Positions 7,625 to 16,480 of a stretch of 64,000 nt of DNA are shown piece after piece. A program made the translations under genes and the position numbers. The DNA lies in the NCBI RefSeq assembly GCF_007786475.1, contig NZ_VNJJ01000005.1, positions 1 through 64,000 of the forward strand, given 5' to 3'. Position 1 is the first letter of the stretch, and every line of letters starts with the position of its first letter. This stretch comes from Cohnella terricola (GTDB lineage Bacteria > Bacillota > Bacilli > Paenibacillales > Paenibacillaceae). The notes below the pieces were generated by a model that was not told the DNA's origin, ran no database searches, and saw only the letters and a program-made list of their open reading frames with translations.

Positions 7625-8428
7625 GTGTCAGTGAGTTCGATGTCAGTGGCATTAGGATTGTATTCGGTATACAAGGAGTTTCAGCGAGACCTGGAGTCGA
7701 CGCTGCTCAGAGTCAAGGCCATCGGCTATGACGGGGTGGAATTCTACGGCCCGTTCATTCATGAGCCGGAGAAGATTAAAGATCTGTTGGAGGAAATCGG
7801 ACTCGTTAACTGCGGCTGGCATACGGAATGGAAATTGCTGCAGGCAGATACGATTGACGCAACGCTGGATTATCATGCCCGCGCCGGAACGACCAATATT
7901 ATTATCCCGGCCTTGGGCGGGCCTTGGCAGATTGGACATAAGATGAGCGAGGATTGCGCGGATGTGTGGGTGCAATATGCAGCCCGCATCAATGAACTTG
8001 CGAAGCAGGCGGAAGAGCGGAATCTCCGCATCGGCTACCATACCCATGCGCATGAATTCGATACGCATTTTGGCGAGTCGACGCCGTGGTCGCTTCTTAG
8101 CGACAATACCCATTCCGGCATCATACTGGAGCTGGATACAGGCAATTGCATTGAAGCGGAGGCCGATCCGGCCCGGGTTATTGCAGATCACCCGGGGAGA
8201 GTACAGCTTGTGCATTGCAAGCCATTCTCCCGTACGCTTGGCCACGAGACATTCATCGGCAGCGCTACGGATGACAATGATTGGCCGGCTATTCTTGCGG
8301 CATGCAGCCGCTCAGGAACCGAATGGCTGATTGTAGAGCATGAATCGGAGACTGAGTATCCCCAGTTTGATGGCGCAGAACGGTGTTATGCCGGGATGCT
8401 GGAGCAGCTGGAGAAGCTTTGTAACTAA
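7625..8428 (+). CDS. Sugar phosphate isomerase/epimerase family protein (TIM barrel, AP-endonuclease 2-like)
   Basis: 267 residues from GTG at 7625 after AAGGGAG; a GTG at 7631 or ATG at 7640 are alternatives. The fold is the xylose-isomerase-like TIM barrel: SVALGLYSVYKEFQ at the start, IGYDGVEFYGPF, YHTHAHEF with metal-binding His, LELDTGNC with metal-binding Asp, VHCKPF, and EWLIVEHE with the closing Glu. Enzymes of this family isomerise, epimerise or dehydrate sugars and inositols with a divalent metal. It lies between ThuA and the dehydrogenase, so a keto-sugar intermediate is the probable substrate, by inference. Confidence 0.88.
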   Translation: MSVSSMSVALGLYSVYKEFQRDLESTLLRVKAIGYDGVEFYGPFIHEPEKIKDLLEEIGLVNCGWHTEWKLLQADTIDATLDYHARAGTTNIIIPALGGPWQIGHKMSEDCADVWVQYAARINELAKQAEERNLRIGYHTHAHEFDTHFGESTPWSLLSDNTHSGIILELDTGNCIEAEADPARVIADHPGRVQLVHCKPFSRTLGHETFIGSATDDNDWPAILAACSRSGTEWLIVEHESETEYPQFDGAERCYAGMLEQLEKLCN

Positions 8429-8447
8429 ACCAGTGGGAGATGTTACT

Positions 8448-9434
8448 GTGATACAAAAAAATCAGGCGATCAGATTCACAGGCAAGAAGCAAGCATCGCT
8501 TGTGCAGTGCGATTGGGAGACGTCGCCGCTTGCAGCCGATGAAATTATAGGGCGAACGATCGTATCGCTCATATCGAATGGCTCGGAGATGGGCGCATAT
8601 ATGGACCATTCCGGGGGAATGAAGTATCCGGTAGAGACTGGCTATGCCGCTATTCTCGAGGTGCTTGAGGTAGGGGAAGAGGTTACAAATGTGAGAGTGG
8701 GCGAACATGTGCTAGCGTTGTCCCCTCATCAGGCGTACAGCCGGGTCAAATTCAATGATTATATTCCCGTCCCGGCGGGAATGAAGCCGGAACATGCCGT
8801 GATTGGCCGATTCCCGGCAGTCTCGATGACCTCCATGATTCATTCCCGCATCCGCCCGACAGAATCGGTTATGGTAACGGGGCTTGGCATTGTAGGCCTC
8901 ATGTGCGCGCAAGTGATGCAGCATTGCGGCTATGAGGTCTATGCCTTTGATCCGAACGAGGGCCGCAGAGCAACAGCCATCTCTTGCGGATTGCGCCATG
9001 TATATACTTCACCGGATGAAGTGCCGGGACTTAAAGGAACGCCTGGTTTGGCGATAGATTGCTCCGGCAGGGAAGAGGCAGTGTATTCCTTGCTTGCCAA
9101 CCTGCGCAAGGGCGGGGAACTGTATTTGGTCGGCGTGCCTTGGTTCCGTTCTACGGATAAGTTTGCGCATGATTTGCTGCGCAGCATTTTCTATGGCTAT
9201 GTACAGGTGAATTCCGGCTGGGAATGGTCTCTTCCGCGACATTCTTCGGAGTTCCATCCTAACAGCAATCATGGGAGCATCAGGAAAGCGATGGAATGGA
9301 TTCGCGACGGACTGCTCAAGGTAGAGAACATTTATGATATCTATGCGCCAAGCGCATGTGGAGAAGTGTATGCGGGAATTGCTGACAGCACATTGACGAA
9401 ACCCTGCGTTATTTTTGATTGGAGCTTGGTTTAA
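8448..9434 (+). CDS. MDR-superfamily (zinc-type alcohol dehydrogenase-like) oxidoreductase
   Basis: 328 residues from GTG at 8448 with GGGAGA 7 bp upstream. The open frame extends back into the previous gene but without a ribosome site. The protein has a GroES-like N-terminal half and a Rossmann half with GLGIVGLMCAQ near residue 150 and an acidic residue after VYAFD, favouring NAD over NADP. The usual catalytic-zinc GHE motif is absent (ETGYAA stands there), so it may be zinc-independent. It probably oxidises a hydroxyl of the imported sugar or reduces the keto form, working with ThuA and the TIM-barrel protein. The reaction direction is not visible. Confidence 0.85.
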   Translation: MIQKNQAIRFTGKKQASLVQCDWETSPLAADEIIGRTIVSLISNGSEMGAYMDHSGGMKYPVETGYAAILEVLEVGEEVTNVRVGEHVLALSPHQAYSRVKFNDYIPVPAGMKPEHAVIGRFPAVSMTSMIHSRIRPTESVMVTGLGIVGLMCAQVMQHCGYEVYAFDPNEGRRATAISCGLRHVYTSPDEVPGLKGTPGLAIDCSGREEAVYSLLANLRKGGELYLVGVPWFRSTDKFAHDLLRSIFYGYVQVNSGWEWSLPRHSSEFHPNSNHGSIRKAMEWIRDGLLKVENIYDIYAPSACGEVYAGIADSTLTKPCVIFDWSLV

Positions 9435-9485
9435 TACCGGCTTGCCGTCGGCAACTCATCACAATTCCAGGAAGAGAGTGTGACC

Positions 9486-9896
9486 ATGTATACAACAACT
9501 AAAAAGCAGGGTATCCATCATGTTTGCCTAAAGACACGGGATATCGAAAGTACAGTCAAGTTTTACATGGAAGGTCTTGGCGCACGCTTTGTCGTGGAAT
9601 GGGGCAAGGATGGGGCGGAGGATCATGCGGTGCTGGTGGATCTAGGTGATGGCGATTTCCTGGAAATCTACGAGACGAAAAGGGAATTTGTCGATGGGAT
9701 GTGGGAGCATCTGGCGGTTCGTACGACGGATATCGAGGAATCGGTGCGCCGGGCCGTAGCGGCGGGAGCAACGCCTCTTGGCGTTCCGCGCCATAGCAAT
9801 ATTCCGGCCCGCTCGGGCGAAATCGTCAGCTTAAGCTTCTCCTATGTTCGCGCGCCGGGCGGCGAGCTCGTTGAGTTCATTCAGGATGACAAATAA
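9486..9896 (+). CDS. VOC family protein, second copy in the locus
   Basis: 136 residues from ATG at 9486 (GGAAGAGAG 7 bp upstream). It shares its full layout with the protein at 250-672: QGIHHVCLK at the N terminus with metal-binding His, EDHAVLVDLGDGDFLEI in the middle, IPARSGE, and RAPGGELVEFIQDD at the end with the metal-binding Glu. VOC proteins use this site for isomerisation, epimerisation, lyase or dioxygenase chemistry. Having two copies in one sugar locus, each near a ThuA gene, points to a role in the pathway rather than to antibiotic resistance. Confidence 0.85.
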   Translation: MYTTTKKQGIHHVCLKTRDIESTVKFYMEGLGARFVVEWGKDGAEDHAVLVDLGDGDFLEIYETKREFVDGMWEHLAVRTTDIEESVRRAVAAGATPLGVPRHSNIPARSGEIVSLSFSYVRAPGGELVEFIQDDK

Positions 9897-9969
9897 CAAC
9901 AGGTCTTCGCACCATGATTTGTCTTCAGTTCCTGCGCCAAAAAAGCAAGTGCTATCAGGAGGAACCACA

Positions 9970-10926
9970 ATGGAGAAGTCTGTACTGGCTGTTGATTTGG
10001 GAGGAACCAAAATCTTGATCGGGGAAGTTTCGCTGGACGGCGAGGTGCTCGGAAGCAAGGTTTATGCATCGACAGTCGTATCGCAAGATCAAGTATTCGA
10101 GACAATCGCGGCAAGCCTCAGAGATTATATCACTCATGTGGGACTGCAGCGTGAAGCGGCGGCGATCGGTATCGGCGTAGTCGGACGGGTCAATACGAGA
10201 GAGGGCATCTGGCTCGAGATTGACACTTCCAGAAGCCAGCCGATCGAGCTCGCCCAGAAGATTAGCGAGCTGTTCGCGATGCCGTGCACAATCGGCAATG
10301 ATGTCTACTGTGCAACGCTCGCGGAGCAGAAATGGGGCTGCGGCACCTATTCGAACAATTTTATTTATATGAATATTGGTACGGGGATTGCCGCCCGTAG
10401 CGTAGTAAACGGCGAGCCGATTATCGGTGGGCATTACAATGCGGGCGAGGTTGGGCATCATGTCGTAGATTATGACAGCGATGTTCAATGCATATGCGGA
10501 AGGAAGGGCTGTGTGGAGCTGTTGGCTTCCGGGCTCGGGATGCATAATCGGATCGTTGCGCTGAAGCCGTCCTATCCCGATTCGGCCATTGTCATCCCTA
10601 ATGAAGGCCGCGTAGGCGTCGAAGAGATTTTCGCAGGCTACGATCACGGTGATCCGCTCTGTACAGTGGTTGTGGATACTGCACTGCAGGCTGTAGCGGA
10701 AACGATTATGAATATGGTCCGCTTCTCTGATCCGGACACTGTCGTACTTGGCGGCGGCGTTGTTAATGGAAGCTGGTTTATTGACAAGCTGCAGCCTCGT
10801 TTGCAGGCGAAGACGATGCGTTTCGTTACTAACGGCGTGAGGAAGTCGGTGATCGACGAGGCCTTTATCGGATTAAAGGGCGCTGCATGGATGGCAATAC
10901 GAACGATACCCAAGCTGGAAGCTTAA
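9970..10926 (+). CDS. ROK family sugar kinase
   Basis: 318 residues from ATG at 9970 after AGGAGGA. It carries the phosphate-binding VDLGGTK at residues 8-14, the catalytic-region IGNDVYCATLAEQKWGCG, the ROK sugar site GHYNAGEVGHH, the zinc-binding CICGRKGCVEL, and VVLGGGVV near the end. No DNA-binding domain is present, so it is a kinase rather than a NagC-type repressor. It probably phosphorylates the hexose, amino sugar or keto-sugar released by the GH9 enzyme that follows 23 bp downstream. The specificity cannot be settled from these motifs. Confidence 0.92.
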   Translation: MEKSVLAVDLGGTKILIGEVSLDGEVLGSKVYASTVVSQDQVFETIAASLRDYITHVGLQREAAAIGIGVVGRVNTREGIWLEIDTSRSQPIELAQKISELFAMPCTIGNDVYCATLAEQKWGCGTYSNNFIYMNIGTGIAARSVVNGEPIIGGHYNAGEVGHHVVDYDSDVQCICGRKGCVELLASGLGMHNRIVALKPSYPDSAIVIPNEGRVGVEEIFAGYDHGDPLCTVVVDTALQAVAETIMNMVRFSDPDTVVLGGGVVNGSWFIDKLQPRLQAKTMRFVTNGVRKSVIDEAFIGLKGAAWMAIRTIPKLEA

Positions 10927-10949
10927 AAAGGAGGGGGGATAACGGAATC

Positions 10950-13349
10950 ATGGCATCGAAAATAGCGCGTGAACTTGAACTGTCAAATCTGATTCATAGA
11001 CCGCTGAAGGTGGACGAGAGTGCGTCATTGGAAGCGGACAGCTTGAAGAAGGAAGTATTGGACAAGGTAGTTATTCTCGATCAGGCCGAGGGCGGCGATC
11101 GGTGGAAACATCGTGGACTCGGGGCGTCAAGCGTGCTTGAAGGCGGTCTGTTGCAGCTGACTTCTCCGTTCGTTATGGATAAATGGCCGGAGGGTTCGCC
11201 TAGCGACGGAGATTACAGCACTTACGGGCATGTAGGCATCTATCGGACGTTCGATCATGAGAACTGGGAGAATTTCAATCGGATATCCTTCGAAATTTAC
11301 CCGGACTGCTGCGGGATGTCGAACCCGCATATTAAAGTAGGCATAAAAAATGACGGCACGATCAAAATTCCCGATATTTATAACCGTGAAGGCTCCAATG
11401 TCATCAATTTGAAAAACCGCCAGTGGAATGTATGCTCGATGGAAATTCCGGACTTGCCGCGGGACGGGATTACCGAGCTTGAGTTCGGCTATGATATGTA
11501 CGGCAAAGACCGTGCGACCGGCGATACGATGGAATATCGCATTCGCAACGTTTTCCTGGAAAAGGTAGCCTACCCGAACATTTCAAAAGGATGGCAGCCA
11601 AGAAACAAGGATATTATTTTTTCCCATAACGGCTATAGCGTGGAGCAACCTAAAACGATGATTTTGGCGGAGCAGATGACTTCGTCTTTCACCGTTATCG
11701 AGCTTGAGACGGGTGAGGAGAAGTTCACCGGTCCCGTTAATCATGTGAGCACCTCTATCGGCAGTTTCTCCGTTGTGGACTTTTCCGCGTTTAAGGAGAA
11801 AGGAAAGTATATCGTCCGGGTAGGCGAGCTGCTGACAAAACCGTTCGAGATTGCCGACACGGCGGACCGGTGGGAAGATTCGATCTGGAAATCGATTAAC
11901 TTTATCTATTGCGAGCGCTGCGGCTGTCCGGTACACGGCATTCACGGCAGCTGCCACGAGGATATTCTCGCCCGGCATAACGGCGGAACGATCATTTTTA
12001 ATGGCGGATGGCATGATGCAGGTGACGTATCCCAGCAATTGGTGCAGACGGCAGAAGTGGCAAGCGCCCTCTATGAGATTGCCCATCAAGTGAAGGAAAC
12101 CAACTATCCGCTGTACCTCCGTCTTGTCGAAGAGGGAGAATGGGGAGTGGACTTCATTCTGAAGACCCGATTCGGCGATGGCTACCGGGCGACAAGCGCA
12201 GGTATCCGAATCTGGTCGGACGGCATCATGGGCAATATGGACGATATGACTGCTCGCGTGCACAACAACCCGTATGAAAACTATATCCTCTCCGGCATCG
12301 AAGCGCAGATCGCCATTTTCATGGAAGATGGGGACATCCTGAAGGATAAATTAACAGCCTGTGCGGTCCAGGATTTCAAATATGCAGTTGAGCAATTCGA
12401 GCTCAGAGGCTTTGCGCCGAAGCCGATCTTCTGGGAGCACACCTACATGAGCTCGGAAAGCTTGTTCATGGCGACGGCTTCATGGTCGGCATCGCTCCAA
12501 TACCAGCTGACTGGCGAGGCTTCCTATGCAATCAAAGCTGTCGAATATTTAGACTATGTTATTGATTCGCAAGAGCTTGCCGGTATTCAAACCGATGACG
12601 GCAAGACCGTAGCCGGCTTCTTCTACCGGACGCCGGAGAAGAAGGTCATTCAGCATTTCAATCACCAGGCCAGAGAGCATATGTATTTGCAGGCTTTCAG
12701 CGAAATTCTGAAGACGCAGCCTGAGCATGCCAAGCATAACAGCTGGATGGAATCCGTTCGAAGCTATGGGGAATATATCAAGTTCCTGACAGCCTTTACT
12801 GCGCCGTATCCTATGATTTCAAGCGGCATCTACCATGTGGATGAGAATGAGGATCGTGAAAGCTTTGCGCTCCAGCATTTGTTGGTTGGTGAGGAAGCAA
12901 AATCGTGGTATACGGAGCAATTAAGGCAGGGTGTCCGTCTGAACGACTCCTATTACTTGAAGAGGTTTCCGGTCTGGTTCTCGTTCAAGGGCAACACGGC
13001 GATCGTACTTTCTACAGGCAAGGCTGCGTCCCTGGCAGGTTTGCTGCTTGAGGATCGGGAGCTGATCTCGATTGCCGAGAGCCAGCTGCAGTGGGTAGTA
13101 GGCAAAAATCCGTTCGGTCAATCGCTGATGTACGGAGAAGGCTATAACTTTGCCCAGCAGTATAGTGTGCTTAGCGGAGAAATTGTAGGTGAAATTCCGG
13201 TAGGCGTACAAACCTTCGAGAACGAGGATATTCCATACTGGCCGCAAATGAACAACGCCACCTACAAGGAAGTATGGGTTGGTCTTGCAGGCAAATGGCT
13301 GTCTCTGCTCTCCGATTTGTACGCGTACGACAAGCAGAGCGAGGCTTGA
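10950..13349 (+). CDS. Glycoside hydrolase family 9 enzyme, cytoplasmic form
   Basis: 799 residues from ATG at 10950 with AAAGGAGGGGGG upstream. There is no signal peptide. Residues 1-230 form a beta-rich N-terminal region that I do not recognise. An Ig-like CelD_N-type domain follows (about 235-320, TMILAEQMTSSFTV). The (alpha/alpha)6 GH9 domain has GGWHDAGD at 352-359, whose two Asp residues are the catalytic base pair, and VVGKNPFGQSLMYGEG and EVWVGLAG near the end. GH9 members are endoglucanases, cellodextrinases or exo-glucosaminidases acting by inversion. Lack of a signal and the importer next door suggest cleavage of an imported beta-linked oligosaccharide inside the cell. Confidence 0.9.
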   Translation: MASKIARELELSNLIHRPLKVDESASLEADSLKKEVLDKVVILDQAEGGDRWKHRGLGASSVLEGGLLQLTSPFVMDKWPEGSPSDGDYSTYGHVGIYRTFDHENWENFNRISFEIYPDCCGMSNPHIKVGIKNDGTIKIPDIYNREGSNVINLKNRQWNVCSMEIPDLPRDGITELEFGYDMYGKDRATGDTMEYRIRNVFLEKVAYPNISKGWQPRNKDIIFSHNGYSVEQPKTMILAEQMTSSFTVIELETGEEKFTGPVNHVSTSIGSFSVVDFSAFKEKGKYIVRVGELLTKPFEIADTADRWEDSIWKSINFIYCERCGCPVHGIHGSCHEDILARHNGGTIIFNGGWHDAGDVSQQLVQTAEVASALYEIAHQVKETNYPLYLRLVEEGEWGVDFILKTRFGDGYRATSAGIRIWSDGIMGNMDDMTARVHNNPYENYILSGIEAQIAIFMEDGDILKDKLTACAVQDFKYAVEQFELRGFAPKPIFWEHTYMSSESLFMATASWSASLQYQLTGEASYAIKAVEYLDYVIDSQELAGIQTDDGKTVAGFFYRTPEKKVIQHFNHQAREHMYLQAFSEILKTQPEHAKHNSWMESVRSYGEYIKFLTAFTAPYPMISSGIYHVDENEDRESFALQHLLVGEEAKSWYTEQLRQGVRLNDSYYLKRFPVWFSFKGNTAIVLSTGKAASLAGLLLEDRELISIAESQLQWVVGKNPFGQSLMYGEGYNFAQQYSVLSGEIVGEIPVGVQTFENEDIPYWPQMNNATYKEVWVGLAGKWLSLLSDLYAYDKQSEA

Positions 13350-13429
13350 GCAAACCATTATGGACATTCTAAACCGGCAGCGTGATCTGCCGGTCAGTTT
13401 TGTCTGTAGAAGTATAGGAGGAAGAATCG

Positions 13430-14515
13430 ATGAAACCGACAATGATGACCTATATTCAAGAAGAGCAGGCGGTAACGGAAGGCATTCTCGGCAGCTACCC
13501 GGGCAATATAAATGCCTTCGCAGAGCTGGCGGCGGACAATAAGACGGAATGGCTTATTTTGGCGACCGGTTCAAGTATCAATGCCGCGTTAAGCGCCAAA
13601 TATTACATCGAGAAAGTGGCGAATGTGCGTATTGACGTCAAAGAACCGTTCAATTTCACGTTTTACGATAAAATCAGCCCGCACTGCGATCTGGTCATCG
13701 GCATTTCGCAAAGCGGGCAGAGCACTTCGACGATCGGCGCCCTGAATCGGATTCGCAAGCAAACGGGTCTCAAAACGGTCGCCTTCACGAGCGATGTGAC
13801 GACGGCCATTTCCGAAGCGGCTGATGTGACGCTTGATATCGGCTGCGGCAAGGAAAGAGTCGGCTACGTGACCAAAGGGTTTATCGCTACGGTATTGACG
13901 CTGATGCTCGCCGGCCTTAAGACGGCAGTAGCGAAAAAAACGCTGACGGAACAGGAGGAGCAGGCTCATCTCGATAAATTCCGCGCTGCGGTAGCCGCTA
14001 TTCCGCATACGATCGCCAAAACAGAGGTGTTCTTCGAGCAGCACAAGGAAAATTTGGCGAGCGCGCCTAGATTTTCTGCTGTTGGTTACGGCCCTACCGT
14101 CGGAACGGTGAAGGAATTTGAAACCAAATTTTCCGAAACGGTTCGCATGCCGTCGCAGGGGATCGATCTGGAGGCCTTCATGCATGGACCGTATCTTGAG
14201 GTCAATCCGGAGCACCGTATTTTCTTCGTGGAAACAGAAAGTCCGGTCAAGGAGCGGATGGAGCTGTTGATTGCGTACGAGAGCCGGATTACGAACTATA
14301 CCTATACTGTCACGTTAGGTAAAGCGGAGAATGACCGTACGATTGGTCTTGAGGTGGAGCTGGACGAGTTTATGGCTCCGTTCATTATGATTATTCCGTT
14401 CCAGATTTTGGCCCATCATATTGCGGGTGCAAGAGGAATCGATTTGACCCAGCGGATTTATACCGACTTCGGAGTAGCAATGAAGAGCAAGACACAGCCG
14501 GGAGACTACGCTTAG
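13430..14515 (+). CDS. SIS-domain protein (GlmS/FrlB-like sugar isomerase or deglycase)
   Basis: 361 residues from ATG at 13430 with AGGAGGAAG upstream. It has two SIS domains: ILATGSSINAAL with a phosphosugar-binding Ser cluster near residue 45, IGISQSGQSTST near 95, and a second unit with AVGYGPTVGTVKEFETKFSET near 210. There is no glutaminase domain. Proteins of this type isomerise or deglycate sugar phosphates such as fructosamine-6-P and glucosamine-6-P. As the last gene of the operon it would act on the phosphorylated product of the ROK kinase. This favours an amino-sugar or glycated substrate but does not prove it. Confidence 0.88.
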   Translation: MKPTMMTYIQEEQAVTEGILGSYPGNINAFAELAADNKTEWLILATGSSINAALSAKYYIEKVANVRIDVKEPFNFTFYDKISPHCDLVIGISQSGQSTSTIGALNRIRKQTGLKTVAFTSDVTTAISEAADVTLDIGCGKERVGYVTKGFIATVLTLMLAGLKTAVAKKTLTEQEEQAHLDKFRAAVAAIPHTIAKTEVFFEQHKENLASAPRFSAVGYGPTVGTVKEFETKFSETVRMPSQGIDLEAFMHGPYLEVNPEHRIFFVETESPVKERMELLIAYESRITNYTYTVTLGKAENDRTIGLEVELDEFMAPFIMIIPFQILAHHIAGARGIDLTQRIYTDFGVAMKSKTQPGDYA

Positions 14516-14524
14516 AGTAATAAG

Positions 14525-14560
14525 ATATCCCTCGTCATCAATGGATGATGAGGGATATTT
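14525..14560. terminator. Bidirectional terminator between convergent genes
   Basis: ATATCCCTCGTCATC pairs with GATGATGAGGGATAT (one G-U pair) around AATG. It separates the SIS gene from the convergent hydrolase gene and can serve both strands. Confidence 0.75.
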
Positions 14561-14573
14561 GTATCAGCTACAA

Positions 14574-15632
14574 TTATTCTGCTAGCTCGCTCCAGAGCTT
14601 ATTTAACCATGCTGCAAACAACTCTTTTTCCTCGAATTGCGGGTAATGAGCGGAATTTTGGAAGATTACAAAATCCTTTACAGGTGCTTGCAGCGTATCA
14701 AAGTATGCCTTTGCCGAGTGAACAGAGGTCATATAATCATATTGTCCCATCACAAAATATGCGGGAATATCCAAGCGCTGTACGATATCCGTTATTCGAT
14801 TGTCCAACTCTTCTTGCAGCAAGGGCGGCTGTGAAAGCGAAACGCCTCTCAGATAACGAATGACATCAAGCAAATTATACTCTGGATGAACAAGAAATCC
14901 GGTATAATAATCCCGGTTATCGTCTATTAATCGTGCTGCGCCGCCATATTTTCTAAGCATATCCCTTGGAGTAGATGTTTCCCCGCGTTGTATAGGTTCG
15001 CGAAGCAGCTCTAGCCGCTCAACATCCTGCTTATTGCCGGCTAGTGTGGCTTGTTCAATAGAATAATTCAGGCCGTCCAATTCACTGCTTATCGTATCAG
15101 CTACCTGCCCAATACCGATGTACGCAGCGAACTTATCCGGAGCTTTGGCCGCTGCCTTTATTCCAATGTAAGTGCCAAAAGAATGACCGATCAGCAGCAC
15201 CTTCGGTTGTCCCAGCAATTCCTGCACATAATCTGTAAGTTCTAACAGGTCATCTACGAGCAGGTCTGTAGATAAATCCGAATAGTCTTCAAAAAAATGA
15301 TAGGATTTCCCGCTTCCTCGTTGATCATAGTGTACAATGGTGAACTTCTGTTCAAGAATATCCTGATACTTCCGCACATACGGAATCTCCGAGCAACCCG
15401 GTCCCCCATGCACAAAAATCACAATCGGATTGTGCCGGTCTACTCCCCTGATCATAACTTCCTGCTTTGTGCCATTAATTTCGATCTGTTTCAGTAGGCT
15501 GATGCTGTTGTCGCCTTTTATACGCGGTGTCCATGTAGGAAAGATCAGCCCGATCACAACTAGCAAGACTAGACTCAGCGTGCTTACCTTTGCTATTTTG
15601 ATTATTTTTCTCTTCAATGAAATATCTCCCAT
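14574..15632 (-). CDS. Membrane-anchored alpha/beta hydrolase (proline iminopeptidase-like)
   Basis: 352 residues. An N-terminal membrane anchor (IAKVSTLSLVLLVVIGLIF, residues 13-31) is followed by a hydrolase domain with the oxyanion block FVHGGPG, YDQRGSGKS, the nucleophile elbow GHSFGTY, GQYDYMT with the Asp region, and a final NSAHYPQFEE with the catalytic His. HGGPG and DQRGSG are typical of S33 peptidases and related esterases. The active domain would face outside if the anchor is an uncleaved signal. It stands alone on the minus strand, convergent with the sugar operon and divergent from the two-component system. The natural substrate is unknown. Confidence 0.88.
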   Translation of the reverse strand: MGDISLKRKIIKIAKVSTLSLVLLVVIGLIFPTWTPRIKGDNSISLLKQIEINGTKQEVMIRGVDRHNPIVIFVHGGPGCSEIPYVRKYQDILEQKFTIVHYDQRGSGKSYHFFEDYSDLSTDLLVDDLLELTDYVQELLGQPKVLLIGHSFGTYIGIKAAAKAPDKFAAYIGIGQVADTISSELDGLNYSIEQATLAGNKQDVERLELLREPIQRGETSTPRDMLRKYGGAARLIDDNRDYYTGFLVHPEYNLLDVIRYLRGVSLSQPPLLQEELDNRITDIVQRLDIPAYFVMGQYDYMTSVHSAKAYFDTLQAPVKDFVIFQNSAHYPQFEEKELFAAWLNKLWSELAE

Positions 15633-15805
15633 GATGGTTTCCTTTTATAATAGCACTCATCGTATGACCGGTTAGATAAAGAATCGCTTAAAAATAACGA
15701 CAGGAATGCCGTCTGCTGGACTTTTCCCGTAAAGTAGATCAGAATGAGGGCGAACCCGGGTTCGCTCGTACGGGCGGAACGAAGTGGAGGGAAAAAAGGG
15801 AACAG

Positions 15806-16480
15806 ATGCCTACGATATTAGTTGCCGATGATGATTTGAACATTCGCGAACTCGTCTGCTTGTTTTTGCGCAATGACGGATTTGAGACCGTAGAAGCCGC
15901 GGATGGCAAGGAAGCGATGGCCTTATATAACTCGACGAGAGTTGATCTTGTCGTGCTGGATATTATGATGCCGCTTATGGACGGCTGGGAGCTGTGCAGG
16001 GAGCTTCGAAAAGCCGACCCGGATCTCCCGTTGCTGATGCTGACGGCAAGAGGCGAGACATGGGAGAAGGTGAAAGGATTTCAGCTTGGAGCGGATGATT
16101 ATTTGACGAAGCCGTTTGATCCGCTGGAGCTAACCGTTCGCGTAAGGGCGCTGCTGAAGCGATACGGGGTCAGCTCGATGCAGACCATTCAGATCGGCAG
16201 CGTTCAGTTGGACCGGCAGACGTATAAGGTGATGAGGGGGGCGGATTCGCTGGCGCTCCCGCTTAAGGAATTTGAATTATTGTACAAGCTGGCCAGCAAG
16301 CCCGGACAAATCTATACGCGCGAGCAACTGATCGATCAGATCTGGGGGATGGATTACACTGGCGATGAACGGACGATTGATGTCCACATCAAGCGGTTGC
16401 GTGAACGGTTCGCTGCAACGACTGATTTTCGAATCGATACGGTGCGTGGTCTTGGTTACCGGCTTGAGGTATCGCCATGA
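15806..16480 (+). CDS. OmpR/PhoB family response regulator
   Basis: 224 residues. The receiver domain has the acidic pocket ADDD at residues 7-10, phosphoacceptor Asp52 in LDIMMP, and the conserved Lys in LTKPFDP. The C-terminal winged helix (residues about 125-222) contains LPLKEFELLYKLASKPGQIYTREQL and ERTIDVHIKRLRERF. It overlaps the kinase gene by 4 bp (ATGA), so the two are translationally coupled. A direct repeat GTTCATA spaced by 11 bp lies upstream of the following hydrolase gene and fits the tandem-site pattern this family binds, so that gene is a likely target. Confidence 0.96.
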   Translation: MPTILVADDDLNIRELVCLFLRNDGFETVEAADGKEAMALYNSTRVDLVVLDIMMPLMDGWELCRELRKADPDLPLLMLTARGETWEKVKGFQLGADDYLTKPFDPLELTVRVRALLKRYGVSSMQTIQIGSVQLDRQTYKVMRGADSLALPLKEFELLYKLASKPGQIYTREQLIDQIWGMDYTGDERTIDVHIKRLRERFAATTDFRIDTVRGLGYRLEVSP

